From: Cryptomeria japonica
Taxonomy: Eukaryota > Streptophyta > Pinopsida > Cupressales > Cupressaceae
Direction of reading: 5' to 3'
Length of the DNA: 64,000 bases
NCBI RefSeq assembly: GCF_030272615.1
Contig: NC_081406.1
Span: 480,658,900 to 480,722,899 of the forward strand
Shown here: in pieces, positions 11,505 through 23,862 of the stretch
Position numbering within the stretch: position 1 is the first letter of the stretch
Layout: the number at the start of each line of letters is the position of its first letter
Notes under the pieces: model-generated
The model's database searches: none
What the model saw: the letters and a program-made list of their open reading frames with translations, nothing else
Told to the model about the DNA's origin: nothing
Made by a program: the position numbers and the translations under genes

Positions 11505-14500
11505 CTATCGATCATGATCATCATCCACTTCATCTTCTACTTCTTCGGTATCTTCTTCTTCCATCACATTATACTTATCACCCTTCCTCTTGGATCATGT
11601 CTAACAACAAATGACCAACCCAGTTTATGTGGAACCTCTGAGTAAAATACTTTCTCACATTGGCTTGGAAGAACAAAGGGCTTATCCCCAAATGGTTCAA
11701 ATGACCTTGTATTTAGCATTTTAAAACCATTATCATGTTCAATAACAGTTCTATTAGGATCATTTTTATTCAATCGTAGCCTATACCATTTGATGACGAA
11801 CAAAACTAATTTGAAGGAATTAAAGTCACACTCAAGTATATCATCCAAAATGCCATAGTATCGATTTTGAGACTGTTGAGGATGTATGTCATTTCTCGAT
11901 GAAATATTTGTCACCTCAAAGACTGCAGTGATGCCAGAATCACAAGTTTTCTTCATGTCATCCAACTTTTTAATGCAAAATTTATGACCATTGCAACACA
12001 TAGTGTTGTGGTGCTTGACCTACGATATGTCAAACATGTAAAATTTATTGCATTGTGAGTTGATAAACATATGGGTGATTAATAAATTTATACATACTTG
12101 TTTATCTCTTAAACCATATGCTAAATCAATTTCCCTTTGCGTAACATTGGAATCTCCATTACGATGAGCTTCTTTAACCAATGTTGCCACACCTTCCCAT
12201 GTTAACGTGCATCCAAAATGTTGACAACGTTCAATCCATACCATCATCCAATCAAGATTGCTTGCAATATACAAATGTAGTGTATCCCACTCTCGACCAA
12301 CTGTACAAAAAATAAATAGACGTCTTACAACCGTATTATTTTGAAGACTAAGAATTAATTAACTACAATAACATCTTATAACTACCTCTCACTTTCCTCA
12401 ATATACCTTTCCCCGTCAAGTACTCCCCTTCGAATTTGTTAATGGGGTTGGGATCCCAAATGCGATCCACGTGGATCTTTGCTGCAAACTTAGGAAGATA
12501 TTCAGAAATGTACACCATAGTTTGATATACCATAAATCCCTCCACCATAGAACCCTCAAGATGTGCTCTTTGTCAAACCAAAGCCTTCAAAAATTTCAAG
12601 TGCCTCTCAACCATCCACATTGACCTAGTGTGTATAGGTCCAGACAATTCAATCTCCTCAACTTGGTGTATGAGGTAGTGTTCTTGTGCATTGAAAAAAG
12701 ATGGAGGTAGACACTTTTGCATTTCAAACATTAAATGAGGAATTTTTCTCTTCCAATATTTTATATCGTCTTTATGGATTTCTTTACATGACAACCACCT
12801 ACAAGATATTCAAGATGCAAAAATATATACTACATAACAAGTAAAACAAATAGAAAATATAATATCTATACAATGAACTGAACAAATATCACTACTTACC
12901 TCATGTATTTTCCAAGATCATATATGACTTGCTTGACATTATTGTTGAAGTCATCTGGGAGAGATAGAGGTAGAACATACTACAACAATTATAAAATTAT
13001 CTTTTCATTTTTTTCTAACATAATACAATGAAAAGTACACGTACGCACAATACTTAAATACATATTAAAAACACAAGAACATGAATTACCATAATGAAGG
13101 TATGCCAATCATGCGTTTTCATCCCTTGCCCAAATTCACTTTTCTTTGATATGAGATGGTTTATGTTCGCAGAAAATCCTATGGGAAATCGAATTTTTCG
13201 TATGACTTCTTTTATAGCATTGCTTTGTTGGTCCGTTAATAACCAAGGAAGCTCACTTATATTAATTTGGTCTCCATGGCTATTTGATTGAATGACATTT
13301 ATCATTGCATGATTGGAATCCTGAATGTCACTACATATTTTGACATTTTTTTCTTCGTCACGCCTTCCATCCAATATTTTCCATAATGTCTTTGTTATAC
13401 TCTTTCCAATATGCATAGTATCAAACAAATGAACAATTTGTAACTACTCCTAGTAGGGAAACCTACTAAATTGTCAGGGATAACTTTTTAGTCCCTTAGG
13501 AAGGTGGTCATTTATGCCTTCACGACCTTCATGATCATCAATCACATCATCAGTAAACAAAACAAAATAGAAAAGATGTTTTATGACAAACCAATAGATG
13601 GAATGGCATTACCATGATGATTAATTCTATTATATTCCAACTTCCACAAGTGAGGTGTCATTCTTCATGTCTTTGATGTATTCTCTTCTTTCCCATTGAA
13701 AAGATGTTTTTTCAGTATTTTGATACTTATGAATTTTGTGGAGAAAGTGCCTATACTCATCAAACAGTTGCTTTCCTAAACTTTTTGAATGACGAGATTT
13801 CATCTTTGGACCACAAACAAGACATGCAAATTTTCCCTTTGTTTGAAGACCTACAAGATAATGTATAATTGGATTAAATGTGATAATTTTTTGAATTATA
13901 ATTTTCATGCACAACTTAAACACTATAACATACCACAAAAATGTGTTAGCCCTGAGGCATCGTGTATTGTCCATAGAAGCATTGCATGGAATTGAAATTG
14001 TCTTTGTCCTATTGGTCTAGAGACGTCATACATAGTGACACCATTCCATAAATCCAACAACTCGTCAATAAGAGGCTCGATATATACATTCATATCTTTA
14101 ACTTGGTACTTACCTAATCGAATGAACAAAAACATTACATAATTATTATGACCATTTTACTGCAATATTTATAATTAAATGTAGATGACTATATTTAAAT
14201 GATAAAATACCTAGAACAATCATTGTCAACATTATGTGCTCCCTCTTTATTGACATCCATGGAGGAATGTGATTGTTGATAACAAAAACAGGCCACACTG
14301 AGTAAACAGATCTCATCTCTCCAAATGGATTGACACCATTCATTGCCAATGAAAGCTTGAGATTACGAGGTTCTTCTTTAAAGTGTGGCCACTTTTCCTC
14401 TATGTCCATAAATGTTGAACCATCCACAAGCTTTCGAATAATATCATCTTGACTTCTATTGCATGCATGGCAATCCATAAATTATGCCAAGCTAGTGCAC

Positions 14501-15533
14501 TTGAATAATCATTGCATACGTGGAATAATGGGAATATAGCGGAGAACCTTGCGAGGAACCCTTTTTGTTATTTGATCTATTCGATATCTACTGATATGAC
14601 ATTCAGGGCATTTAGTTCAAAATTCATGTTGTTTGTGATATATAATATGATCATTGGGACAAGCATCTATTGCTCGATACTGCATTCCAATATCTTTCAT
14701 AATGACAGATAATTATTGGTATGAGTGAGGTAGAATATTTGATGGTGGTAATAAAAATTCACCTATCAATCTACAACAAAAAAATATAATTTGTTAATAT
14801 AAAGAATATTAATGGTACAACACGATTCATAGTTTATTATGACATATATGACATACCTTAACATACATGAGATTGTTATGTTGGATAAACCATTCATAAC
14901 GTTCAAGTTCACCAACAACAATACATCGAAGAGAAAAATTGTCTGTGAGCCTTCGTAAAGGGCCTCAGATGCCTTCTCAAGTAGAGGGACATCATGAACA
15001 ACATCAAGGTCATCTTCATCATCATGATCAGTTGTGTGAGTAATAAATATGTCATGGATCAATGTATTTGTACCATCATCTTCAATTGTTTTTTGTGGCT
15101 CATGATCATCATCTTTCATGGGATCATTATCTTCAGCTTCGATATTCACACGTCCATGTTCATCCACTTCGAAAATCATATTCTCTAGGTTGTGTTGATC
15201 CATACCATGTGCTCTGAGGTGCTCAACCTATATAAAATTGATAAACATAAATAAACCATGATCATGATCTCATCATCAAGTGATTTATTATGTATATAAA
15301 TTGTTAAAACAATATAATGAAAAACTTACCAATGGATGATAATCATGTCCACCTTCAATGTGACCATGCAGCCTACAATGTTTCTTAGTTGTTTTGATTA
15401 GAAGTCTTCTGGTCTTTAACCCCTTACAAATTTTGCAAGGACAATAACATTTTCCATCACCTTTTTTTTTCAAGTTAGACCACAATCTAACAATTGTCTC
15501 CTTATTTTGTTGTTCGCTGATATTGTCTGACAT
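11505..15533 (-). pseudogene. TNP2-type CACTA transposase (Transposase_21 family), multi-exon
   Basis: This is the transposase that would cut and move the element. Exon 1 (15330-15533) starts MSDNISEQQ, has the N-terminal CPCKICKG motif and ends at a perfect GTAAGT donor. Exon 2 is 14857-15227, acidic. Exon 3 (14211-14770) has IDACPND, a CPEC pair, then NPFGEM and PPWMSIKREH. Exon 4 (13934-14113) has ELLDLWNGVTMYD and LLWTIHDASG. Exon 5 (from 13850) has TKGKFACLVCGP and HRKSLG-like residues. Later blocks give MHIGKSI (13054-13428), the DUF4218-like LPPSFFNAQEHYLIHQ (12573-12794) and RSMWMVERHL, and the DUF4216-like YYGILDDILECDF and QCEKVFY (11564-12001), then an acidic tail. The reading phase carries across exons 1-3. 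Breaks: TAA and a one-base shift in exon 3, a TGA after KALV near 12570, and a shift near 11580. Later exon borders are approximate. Confidence 0.8.
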
Positions 15534-17434
15534 GGTCTTTCTTCATAGGAAAGACAATTGGGCTATAGAACTAGTTATATAGAAGTTGAAATGTTATTTA
15601 TGAAATCACATTTTAGTATAATATACCAAATTAAATTTCTTGAAAATAGAAATTATCATCATTGAACCAAAACCATTTAACTCTTCTTTTTCATCTCAAA
15701 ACATATCTAATGGTTTTGTGGTATGCAATCCTTGTATCATATCTTAAGTTGACTAATGTCTAATTGGGGTAATCCATGAGTTTCTAATGTGAATTCAGTA
15801 TCCTAAACATTGGAGAGACCTTATTTGACTTGCCTAATCAATGTGGTTGCTGTCCTAATATGAAATACTGAGTTCTACCCTTGCCTCTGCATCAAACTTC
15901 TCACATCATGTTTCTTCAACAAAACACACTAATATGAAGTGAGTCAACACCATGAGGATAGGGTCAAGTATCATGGCAACTAATCTTAATATGTGAAGAT
16001 GGAGTTCACACATAAGTGTTGGCTCTGAACAATGCCACACTTCCAAAATTGTTAGTCTCAATACTTCTCCTATTGGGTCAGCACTCATTGATGGCCACAA
16101 GGCCAAATCAATGTATGTAGGCTTCTAACTCCTTACTCTAGTCTAGGAAGACCCTACACAAGGTCTATGAACACTCACTTGGTATTACAATAGAAAGAGC
16201 CTTCCTCTAGAACTTTGTTTGCAACGCACACATCAATATTGGTAATAATTGTTATGATGGATGGTCTATTAGGATGGTAAATAAAATGCTTATTCTTTCT
16301 CCACCCTTTGAAACTACAACAAGGTATTTGACTTGGTAGGGTCCCCACACATCACTTCAACAAAAAACATTAGGCAATTCAACCTTTTTCCTTCTCAATG
16401 CATTTTTTTTTGTCTTTCATTGGTTTTCTCAGTCCAATACATAGGGATATCAGACCTTTCATGACATCATCACATGCACCTTCCAATATGTAGTCCTTTC
16501 ATATTTTAGGTGCCTACACACTATGTTGTTGTTAAGTATTTATGTAGTCTTAAGACATCTCATGACTCCATTACATGTCCACACTTGGGTTTACAAACAC
16601 AACTCTGTCAAAACAAAAACAATATCACTAGTAAAACTATGACTGTGACAATCAATACCCTTAGGACAGTCATAGAAATTTAATCTATTTAATTTGGTTT
16701 TGATCTAAAAACCCTTCCAAAGGTTTCATAGGGTCCCCTCACCCCTCTCTCTATCATCAACCACTTCAAAATACCAATCGCTTGGTCTTCCCACCAAATT
16801 CTTCACTCTTATTGCCTTTTACTGACTGATAAATAGAGATATTAGACTGTCCTCATGCCCAAACGTACCAAATCTAATTTGGAGCCCTACACATAACATA
16901 ATATTATACATAGCATTAAAAAAGGTCTTCCCACACATTTGGGTGAATTTATATGCATGGGAGACCAAACTATACATTATTTACTCCTCTCGGTAAACAC
17001 TAGGCAGGGTTTTGACATTTTTTGGAAAAACTATGATATCTAATTTAAAACACAATGAAATTCAATGCCACAAAAATAAAAAATGAATTTAACTCATTTC
17101 TATACCACATCCAATTTACTTCCCATCAAATTATGATAATTTTCACAATGAAAAATGAAGAGAATCAGACCGAAACGTCAAAAAATGCACATAAAACCCC
17201 AATTTCATTAAGAAAAACACTTGGATGGCATGCCAAAGGCATATTTATTCCCATCCAAGTGGGTTACAACCTCAAACCACCATAAAATAACTTTCCAACC
17301 ATATTTTTAAGAAGTTTCTACAAGAAATGCAAAAGTTGTCGTGGCAATATGACAACTTTTTTCCCAATGGACCTGAAACTTTCACAATTAGGTCTCTATT
17401 TGTTGTTAGAATGCAATCTATGACTAAGTATTAG
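15534..17434. other. Non-coding CACTA arm upstream of the transposase gene
   Basis: No gene. The promoter of the minus-strand transposase should lie just above 15533 but I cannot mark a convincing TATA box. The segment 16630-16690 resembles 4886-4930 in inverted orientation. The rest is anonymous AT-rich sequence. Confidence 0.4.
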
Positions 17435-17625
17435 AGGATCTTACTAACTTGGGTATCATTCTTTTATGTGTCTTTGACATGACTCCTAGTAACTATATAA
17501 GGATCTTACTAGTCCTAGATCTATGCCTTGTCTTTTTGATATGGTTCCTAGTGAGAATATATGAATCTTACTAGTTCTAAATGTCATAACTTTGTGTTTT
17601 GCATGCTCCATGTGTGTTACCAGTG
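17435..17625 (+). repeat. Three imperfect tandem units of about 62-65 bp
   Basis: Each unit starts with a variant of AGGATCTTACTA (about 17435, 17500, 17562) and continues with a CCTAGT...TATAT block. The copies are diverged, so the array is old. Non-coding. Confidence 0.65.
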
Positions 17626-19369
17626 TTACTCATATTACTCACTTTGTAATTCCCTTTTATCTCAATATTTTAGATTGACAATATCATATGTCTTGGGAGC
17701 TACCACCTTTCCAAACTTGTAGTCATCTTGACTCTTCAATATCTCGGTGAAAGAATATTTGGTTTCTCCATGTTTTCCCAAGAGTACATGAGCATAATTT
17801 CATACTCTTGCTAAGAGGGGGATAAATATTGCATCATAAGTTGTATCTCTTTAAAAATATACACTAGGTTTGGACTCACTTTAGTGGTTGTGTCTTATTT
17901 ATGCCTAATTGTACTTAGGTTTGAGAATGTTTTTAAAATTTGGTTCATTCCCTTATTCATGATGTCCCTCATGGCTCATTTTTATAGGACCAAGGTCTTG
18001 GGAACCCTTATTCATGGAAATTGGACCTAAAATTTGAAAGATGAATGTTGGATTCACAAATAGTAGGAATTTCCTCTCCATATTTGGACTTTTGCAAAAG
18101 TTCAATTCCATATAAGGTCCATCTTGAATATTAAATGATAATACCATCCATGCATATTAAATGATATAGTCAAGTAATAAAGAAGGAAAACCATATCATG
18201 AAGTTGTCAAATGATTTTAAAGATGCACAACAGTCCACTAAATACAATTCACTAAAAAAGAAAACAAAGTATGCTACAAGATAGTGGGTAAGATGCAAGG
18301 AATGAAGTTAAATAGACAAAGAAAAACCATGAATATTACCAAGTCAAAAGGAGTAGCTATGACCTCTTAGGTATTTTTTCACTTGCATAAATTAGACTTC
18401 TTAAGGATAGAAACACATGTAGATAGCAGTATGAAGTCTTTTTGACGATTTTTGAAGTAGTTGAAGAAATGGCTTATTTTAGTTATATCTAACCCAAGAC
18501 AATTTCAACTCAAAGTAAGGAATAAAACCATATGTCCTATAAGTTTGGCAAGCTAATTGAGTAGTTGGATAAGGTAGAGCATGACTATAGGGTAGTCTTG
18601 AGACTCTTTTAACTCAACTAGAACATGTACCAAGTATCTAGGAGCTTACAAAGCCAATTCAACCATATTTCAAGTGAAAATGCAACAAAAGGAGTAAAAG
18701 CTTTGAATACACCTCAAAAACCACTCCTAGGTGGCCAAGTAGGTGGAAATAGTCTTTTCCAACATTTTTTTTCTTCATAGATGCAGCCCTATATTATCTT
18801 TATTATTTGAGATGAGATATAGGACTCCTAAGGCTTAGCTCATCTTAGTTCTTTAAATTCTATGCCAAGTGTTGTAACTAAAAAAATTCTTACAACAAGA
18901 GATATTATTTAATATCATTTAAGGTTGCAGTAGTGCAAGGAACATCAATATGAAAAGAGAAGGGATGAAGAAGTTAGGGACCTTGAAATTATACATCAGA
19001 ACTATGATACAACTAGCTGAGATATAATTTCCCCCTCATTGGGATAGCCATTTGACTCCTATTAGGATAGCTAAACAAAGCCAAAGAAGGTGGATAAAGA
19101 CAAGGGAAAGAAGAAGGTTAATGAAGAGAGAGATGTTGAAGAGGAAGAAAAGAACCAGAAAGATCAACAAAAAGAAAATGAACAAGATTAAGATGTGTAA
19201 CCTAGTTTGATGTTTTATCTAGTTTTGGACTTGAAAATTATTTATGCCTTGACAATATTTTATGTTTTATGGCTCATGGAAACTCACGATCTAGTCACTA
19301 CAATATATGAAACTCACAAGAATATGAAACTCTCTCATGAAAAATAAGAATAACTGAGGAAGAAATGCC
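17626..19369. other. Anonymous sequence, no gene
   Basis: No recognisable domain. A Lys/Glu-rich stretch near 19080-19195 (KDKGKKKVNEERDVEEEEK-like) in the plus direction may be the eroded front of the gag relic that follows. Confidence 0.35.
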
Positions 19370-19570
19370 TATCTTTTTATTGCAAGAAGAAATGGGAAAG
19401 AGGACACACTTGTAAACAAGATGAAACAGAAGAGTGAAAGATGTGTTTTTATGTGCAAATATCCATGGGCACCCAGGCATACATGTAATGCAAGGAATCT
19501 TTAAAGAAATAACTTGTGTTATAAATGCAAAGAAAAATGGGAACTAGGACATATATGTGGAGGCCAACTA
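19370..19570 (+). pseudogene. Relic of a gypsy-type gag: three zinc-knuckle-like motifs
   Basis: Three closely spaced plus-strand motifs in shifting frames read YCKKKWERGHTC, CKYPWAPRHTC and CYKCKEKWELGHIC. The last fits the C-x2-C...GH-x-C knuckle of plant Ty3/gypsy gag proteins (compare the family form CYNC-x-W-x-GHxC). The spacing of about 85-90 bp and the similar form suggest tandem duplication of one knuckle. No protease or reverse transcriptase follows before the probable polypurine tract at about 20131, so either pol was deleted or the element was short. Confidence 0.5.
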
Positions 19571-20130
19571 CGAAAAAATAGAGGCAATATCTGATAAAAA
19601 AGCAAAAGGAAACCTGAGAAAAAAGAAAGATATGGTGAAGGAGACCATAAGAGAATCTCATCAAAAGAAGAGGGGACAATTGAAGAATGGAATTTTGTGG
19701 AGGAACCAATCCAATAATCACAACACCCTCATAAATATGAGAGAAGAAACCTCTTCATAGAACCTCAAGGTTTCATTGTTAAGTAAAGAGTGAATGCATT
19801 CTACTAAATAAGAAGGATCTAATAATAGTACATATATTGGCATGTGTATACTTCGTACTTGGTTCATGCGTAATGTATTTTCAAGAATGATGCTTAACAA
19901 CTAAGAGAATAAAAAGAAACAAGAATTTATTCAAAAGAGAACATTATGTTTAAGGTCATAGATGTTTGGCATGCTTCTAGACAATATATGGAAAGTTTGC
20001 CCTTATTTTGTCTCATGATTACAATTGATGAGAGAAAACTTGTCTTAATATTACAAACTTTGGGAGGGGGCTGATATATTTGATCATCTAAACCTAAAGT
20101 TGTTGGAGGACAAGAAAATTTGGGAGGGGA

Positions 20131-20810
20131 GGACTGTGATGCCCCCGATTTGAACAACTAACATTTCTTCATAGAAGGTCCAAATGATGAAATTGTCTTA
20201 CATGGTAAGACTTCACAATTTCATGGAGGAAATCATTGATTTACTATAGTCAAGCTTATATGGATTAAAGACAATAAATATCAACCCTCACCCTTAATCT
20301 CTAGTGATGGTGATTATTTAAGAGTGATAACATATTAAGGGTGTGTAATAATATGAAGAGGCATGCCAGTTGTTAGGAGGAGACATCATGGTTTAGGAGG
20401 GGACTCCACCACTCCAACAATCACCCCTTATTGAGTGGTCACCACTTTTGTACCCAATGAAGAGATATAAGTAGTGCACTCCCAATAGTTAGAAGATCAT
20501 CAAACCAAGCACTTAATACTTGATAAGGCACTGAATATAAAATAGATTGATTAATTAATACTATTTGGTATGAATCCCTTTGTATATAATAGAATGGATG
20601 TTGGATTAATGAATATACCCCTACACACTAATCATTGAGAAATACATTGTTGGCAGTTTTGTTATTACCCAGTCTAGTATCGATCTGATCTTGTTGGGGA
20701 AGCATCTCGTGATCAAACCACAAGGTCTCATTGCCGATTAGTCTACTGTTACCAGGGTTCACCCTCTAATTTGTGAAATTTCATAACTTATTTATTCTAT
20801 GCTAAGTATA
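20131..20810 (+). mobile_element. Probable polypurine tract and 3' LTR of a degenerate gypsy-like element
   Basis: GGGAGGGGAGGAC at 20131-20145 looks like a polypurine tract and is followed by TGTGATGCCCCCGATTTG (20146), a typical LTR beginning. A TATA-like GATATAAG lies at about 20464. The right border is unclear; sequence up to about 20810 reads like an LTR. I did not find a matching left LTR in the window, so this could be a remnant within the CACTA arm. Confidence 0.4.
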
Positions 20811-21000
20811 TGTCTGATACTAGAATATTTCATACCATTGAGTACTTCCAACCATGGTAGAAGGGAAGTAGGCTTGCAAGAGTGGTATGGTGATGGTTCT
20901 GTGTGGGAAAAGGGTTACAAAGCATACTGCCCTTGGGCCTAGAGGAGATGACTACTACGGAAACCTATTGTAACCTCTTTCCCCTATCATGGTAAAGATC

Positions 21001-21215
21001 CAAATCTAAAATTCCAAAATTCCTCATCCAAACATTATGCAAATCCGAAATTCCTCATGCAAATATTATGCATATCCAAAATTCCTCATGCAATTATTAT
21101 GAAAATGTGAAGATTCAATGAATGAAGGTGAAGCTTAAATAATTCCTCATATTATGCAAATCCGAAATGAAGGTGAAGTTCAACAATTCCTCGTATTATC
21201 CAAATCCAAAATGAA
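21001..21215 (+). repeat. Short tandem repeats of about 33 bp
   Basis: AATTCCTCAT, ATTATGCAAATCC and GAAATGAAGGTGAAG words alternate about six times with small indels. Located just inside the right end of the CACTA element; may belong to its subterminal region. Non-coding. Confidence 0.65.
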
Positions 21216-21476
21216 GGTGAAGATTCTACCTCGAATGGTGAGTGTGTCGTTTGATCTTTCCAAAGGTTGAGCTCGACACGAAAGCTTGTGCGGGATTGAA
21301 TGCACAAATGAATTGCCCTCTTTTTTCTTTTTTCTTTTTTAAGTAATGCCCATTGCCATCGAAATTTTGATGAACTCAGGCACTTAAAAAAAAAAATCAT
21401 TTTCAACGAAGTCGGGCATTTTTTCAAAAAAAAATCAAATTTGGTCACAATATACCTTCTCCATCGGAAACCTTCA

Positions 21477-21504
21477 TCAGAATTCTAGACCAAATGTGTT
21501 AGTG
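21477..21504 (-). repeat. Right terminal inverted repeat of the CACTA element
   Basis: Ends ...ACACATTTGGTC (reading inward, minus strand) with TAGTG as the last five plus-strand bases, followed by the CAA duplication. See the left repeat at 787-814 for the alignment. The adjacent 21350-21470 holds CCATCGAAATT, GAAGTCGGGC and CCATCGGAAA words like those of the left subterminal region. Confidence 0.6.
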
Positions 21505-21507
21505 CAA

Positions 21508-23068
21508 GGGCTTTTGTGGCTAGGCGACCAAGTAGTGGGGCCTAATAAGGAAGCAATTCAGAGGAAGAAATAAAGCATGCAAATCACAGTTGATCGATGA
21601 CAATCAGAGAAGATCTGATGGTAGTCGCCAAGTCACGGTGGGAAACTACTCGTTAGGATTTCCATCGCGACCCAATGACTAAGGATGGAACTTTCATTGG
21701 CCATTGGAATAACATGTTTGAGGCCACGCTAATGGCTTGCTAAGGAAGTATTCAGTTGGGAGCACTTTCATTGGCCATCAGAATAAGTGTTTCAGTGCTA
21801 ACCCGATGACCTGATGAAGAAAGAAATGCTAGTCACAGTCAGAAGCTGAAAGTGGTGGCAGGCAAGGTCGCATCCAAGGATCCATGCGAAATGAGAAGAG
21901 AAGCCATCAGGTAGTTTGAGGTCCGATTTGAGCTTGAGAGAAAGTCTGCATGAGTCTTTCTCATGATCTTGAGGTAATAAGGATTGATTTTTGAGCGCCA
22001 TATGGGTCAACCTTTCGTTTACTAAGAGTTTGAACTGAATTGCATGAGTTTTTCTCATGCTTTGAGCCTATTTTGGTGGCTTTTATTTCTATGAGAGGAT
22101 CAATTTTTAGAAAAGATATTTTCAGTGGGAGTTCATCTTCAGTCATTCTGGAGTTATCTTTCCTCTACCTTTTGGAAGGTTTTTGTATAAAGTGAAAAAG
22201 TTTTATCTTTCTTCACTAGTTCTCGGTCATTCTCTTGTCGGTTTTAGCAGAGAATACATTCTTGTAGTTCATATGCAGTTTTATGATAGAATTCTGAATA
22301 AAACATTACCAGCTTATGCCTTATGTCTTTACAATTCATTTTCTTATTCATGATTGAGAGTTAGTTTATTGTGTTATTGTTTAAATAACCTTTAAATTTT
22401 CTATCTCATTTATAAGTCATAGGTTGTGCATTGTGATAAATTGGTTCATTTGGTTGATTGTGACAGTTCTCTTTCCTTTCGATTTCTTGAATTTTAAATC
22501 CTTTGCATGAAATATTTATGTGCTATGAACCAGAAGTCTATTTTTGTAGATTGGTGTTTTTAGGAGTGTATCTCTATCATTTTCAGATATCTTATTGATG
22601 CTTCACCTTGGTTTAGCATTTGCAAGTCATTCTATTTTCATTTTTAGTTTTCCTATCCCTTTTCTCAGTAAAGATTTTGAGTTATTCATAGGGAACCAAA
22701 CCTTCATCTGTAGGTTAATTCTCACTATATAGGCAACCCACGGGCCTGAGAATTATCCCATGTGTCACCAATTTGCTTGAGCTTTCAGCTTATGCATTAC
22801 AAGTGCAATTTGAGTGACAACAGTTGGTTCTTTAAAAATTGTGTGTGCTTTACAAGCACTACATGATAAATATTTGGGAAAAATTGGGCCTTTGTAAAAA
22901 TTAAACTTATATAAAGTTTTATATGGGGGGATTCTTCTTAAAGAATCTAGTGTAGGTTTCTTTTATTAAGCTTCCTGAATAAACAAACTATAAAAATTTC
23001 TAATTAACTACCAAGATATGCACTATTCCTCCAATTGGTAGCCAAAAGTGTTCTTTTTGTTCTAAATT
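21508..23068. other. Anonymous sequence, no gene
   Basis: Outside the CACTA element. The first 300 bp contain a recurrent phrase (CTTTCATTGGCCAT twice, at about 21691 and 21766). From 22150 the strand is T-rich and lacks any supported frame. Confidence 0.4.
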
Positions 23069-23192
23069 CCTGTCTACATGAGATTCCACTATTGCAACTT
23101 GATTTTCTCCTAGAGATTCTTTCTAGCAAGTTCCTGACTGCATGAGATTCCAGAGTCGCATCCTCAATTACTTCCAGAGTTTCTTTCTAGTG
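23069..23192 (+). repeat. Tandem duplication, two units of about 60-64 bp
   Basis: CCTGTCTACATGAGATTCCA...TTCTTTCTAGC at 23069 is followed by CCTGACTGCATGAGATTCCA...TTTCTTTCTAGT at 23133. The units are imperfect. Non-coding. Confidence 0.7.
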
Positions 23193-23606
23193 GGACAATA
23201 TTGAATACTATTGGATTAACAATGACTTCATCCCAACCAAAGGACATCTATGCAGTTTTGTCAGTTTCGAGCATATTTCTGTAAAATCACATCTTCTTGT
23301 CTTTAGATGATCAATTTCTATATTTGGAGACTGTGTACCTGTATGTTCATCCATTTGAGGAGTCCATAATATGTACAACTACATCTCATGTAGTGGTTTC
23401 TATGACTATGATATAATGTTGTTGCACTATGGATTCATTTGCAGTTCTTCATTAGTAGTTGTGACTTTCTTCTTTAGTTTGAATAAATGGTTAGGAGTTT
23501 TTATCAATTGGGTTTTCTCCATTCCTCTTTGTAATTAGATTCCTGATCATGGCTTTTTTGTCAGGACTCACATCTCTCTATTCACTTAGCTACACTTAAG
23601 GGAGGG

Positions 23607-23862
23607 TGTTAGTGTAAAATATTCTTCCTAGAATATATAAGTTTTCTAGTTGTTAAGAGATAGGATTATGATTGCTTAGTTGTGCAATCTTGCATGGATT
23701 TTTCCAATCTTGCATAAAGTTGAAAGCCTATTTTCTAATTGGCTATTTCTATTCTATATGGCTCTTCTCCTACTTTACATATTGTACTCGTTCCTAAATC
23801 AATCAATCAATGAAACAATTTTATTCTCATTCTTGCTCTCAAATCTTTCTCTCTATTCTGCA
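23607..23862 (+). mobile_element. Possible small copia-type LTR remnant
   Basis: A purine-rich TTAAGGGAGGG (about 23596-23606) is followed by TGTTAGTGTAAAAT, and the segment ends near TCTGCA at 23862; an ATATAAG box lies at about 23634. This is the usual polypurine-LTR arrangement, but no copia coding sequence is visible upstream and no second LTR was found. Confidence 0.3.

Larger units (their letters stand above)
787..21504 (-). mobile_element. CACTA (En/Spm) DNA transposon, about 20.7 kb
   Basis: The left end starts CACTAGTACATTCGG and the right end, read inward on the minus strand, starts CACTAACACATTTGG; 20 of the first 28 positions match. CAA precedes the left end (784-786) and follows the right end (21505-21507), the 3-bp duplication typical of the superfamily. 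The coding interior is on the minus strand: TNP2-type transposase at 11505-15533, a Transposase_24-like gene at about 6562-9381 and a SET-like frame between them. Long non-coding arms (1.3-6.5 kb and 15.5-21.1 kb) hold tandem repeats and probably older insertions, including a gypsy relic near 19.4-20.8 kb. The genes have stops and at least one frameshift, so the copy is probably not autonomous now. Boundaries were read by eye; another TAGTG could be the true end. Confidence 0.65.

Noticed and set aside
11317-11517. 66-codon frame of Ile, Thr, Ser and Phe runs on the plus strand
   Set aside because: Pure consequence of the triplet microsatellite.
18931-18938. Another TAGTG followed by CAA
   Set aside because: Inward sequence CACTACTGCAACC diverges from the left end after CACTA; 21500-21507 matches far better.
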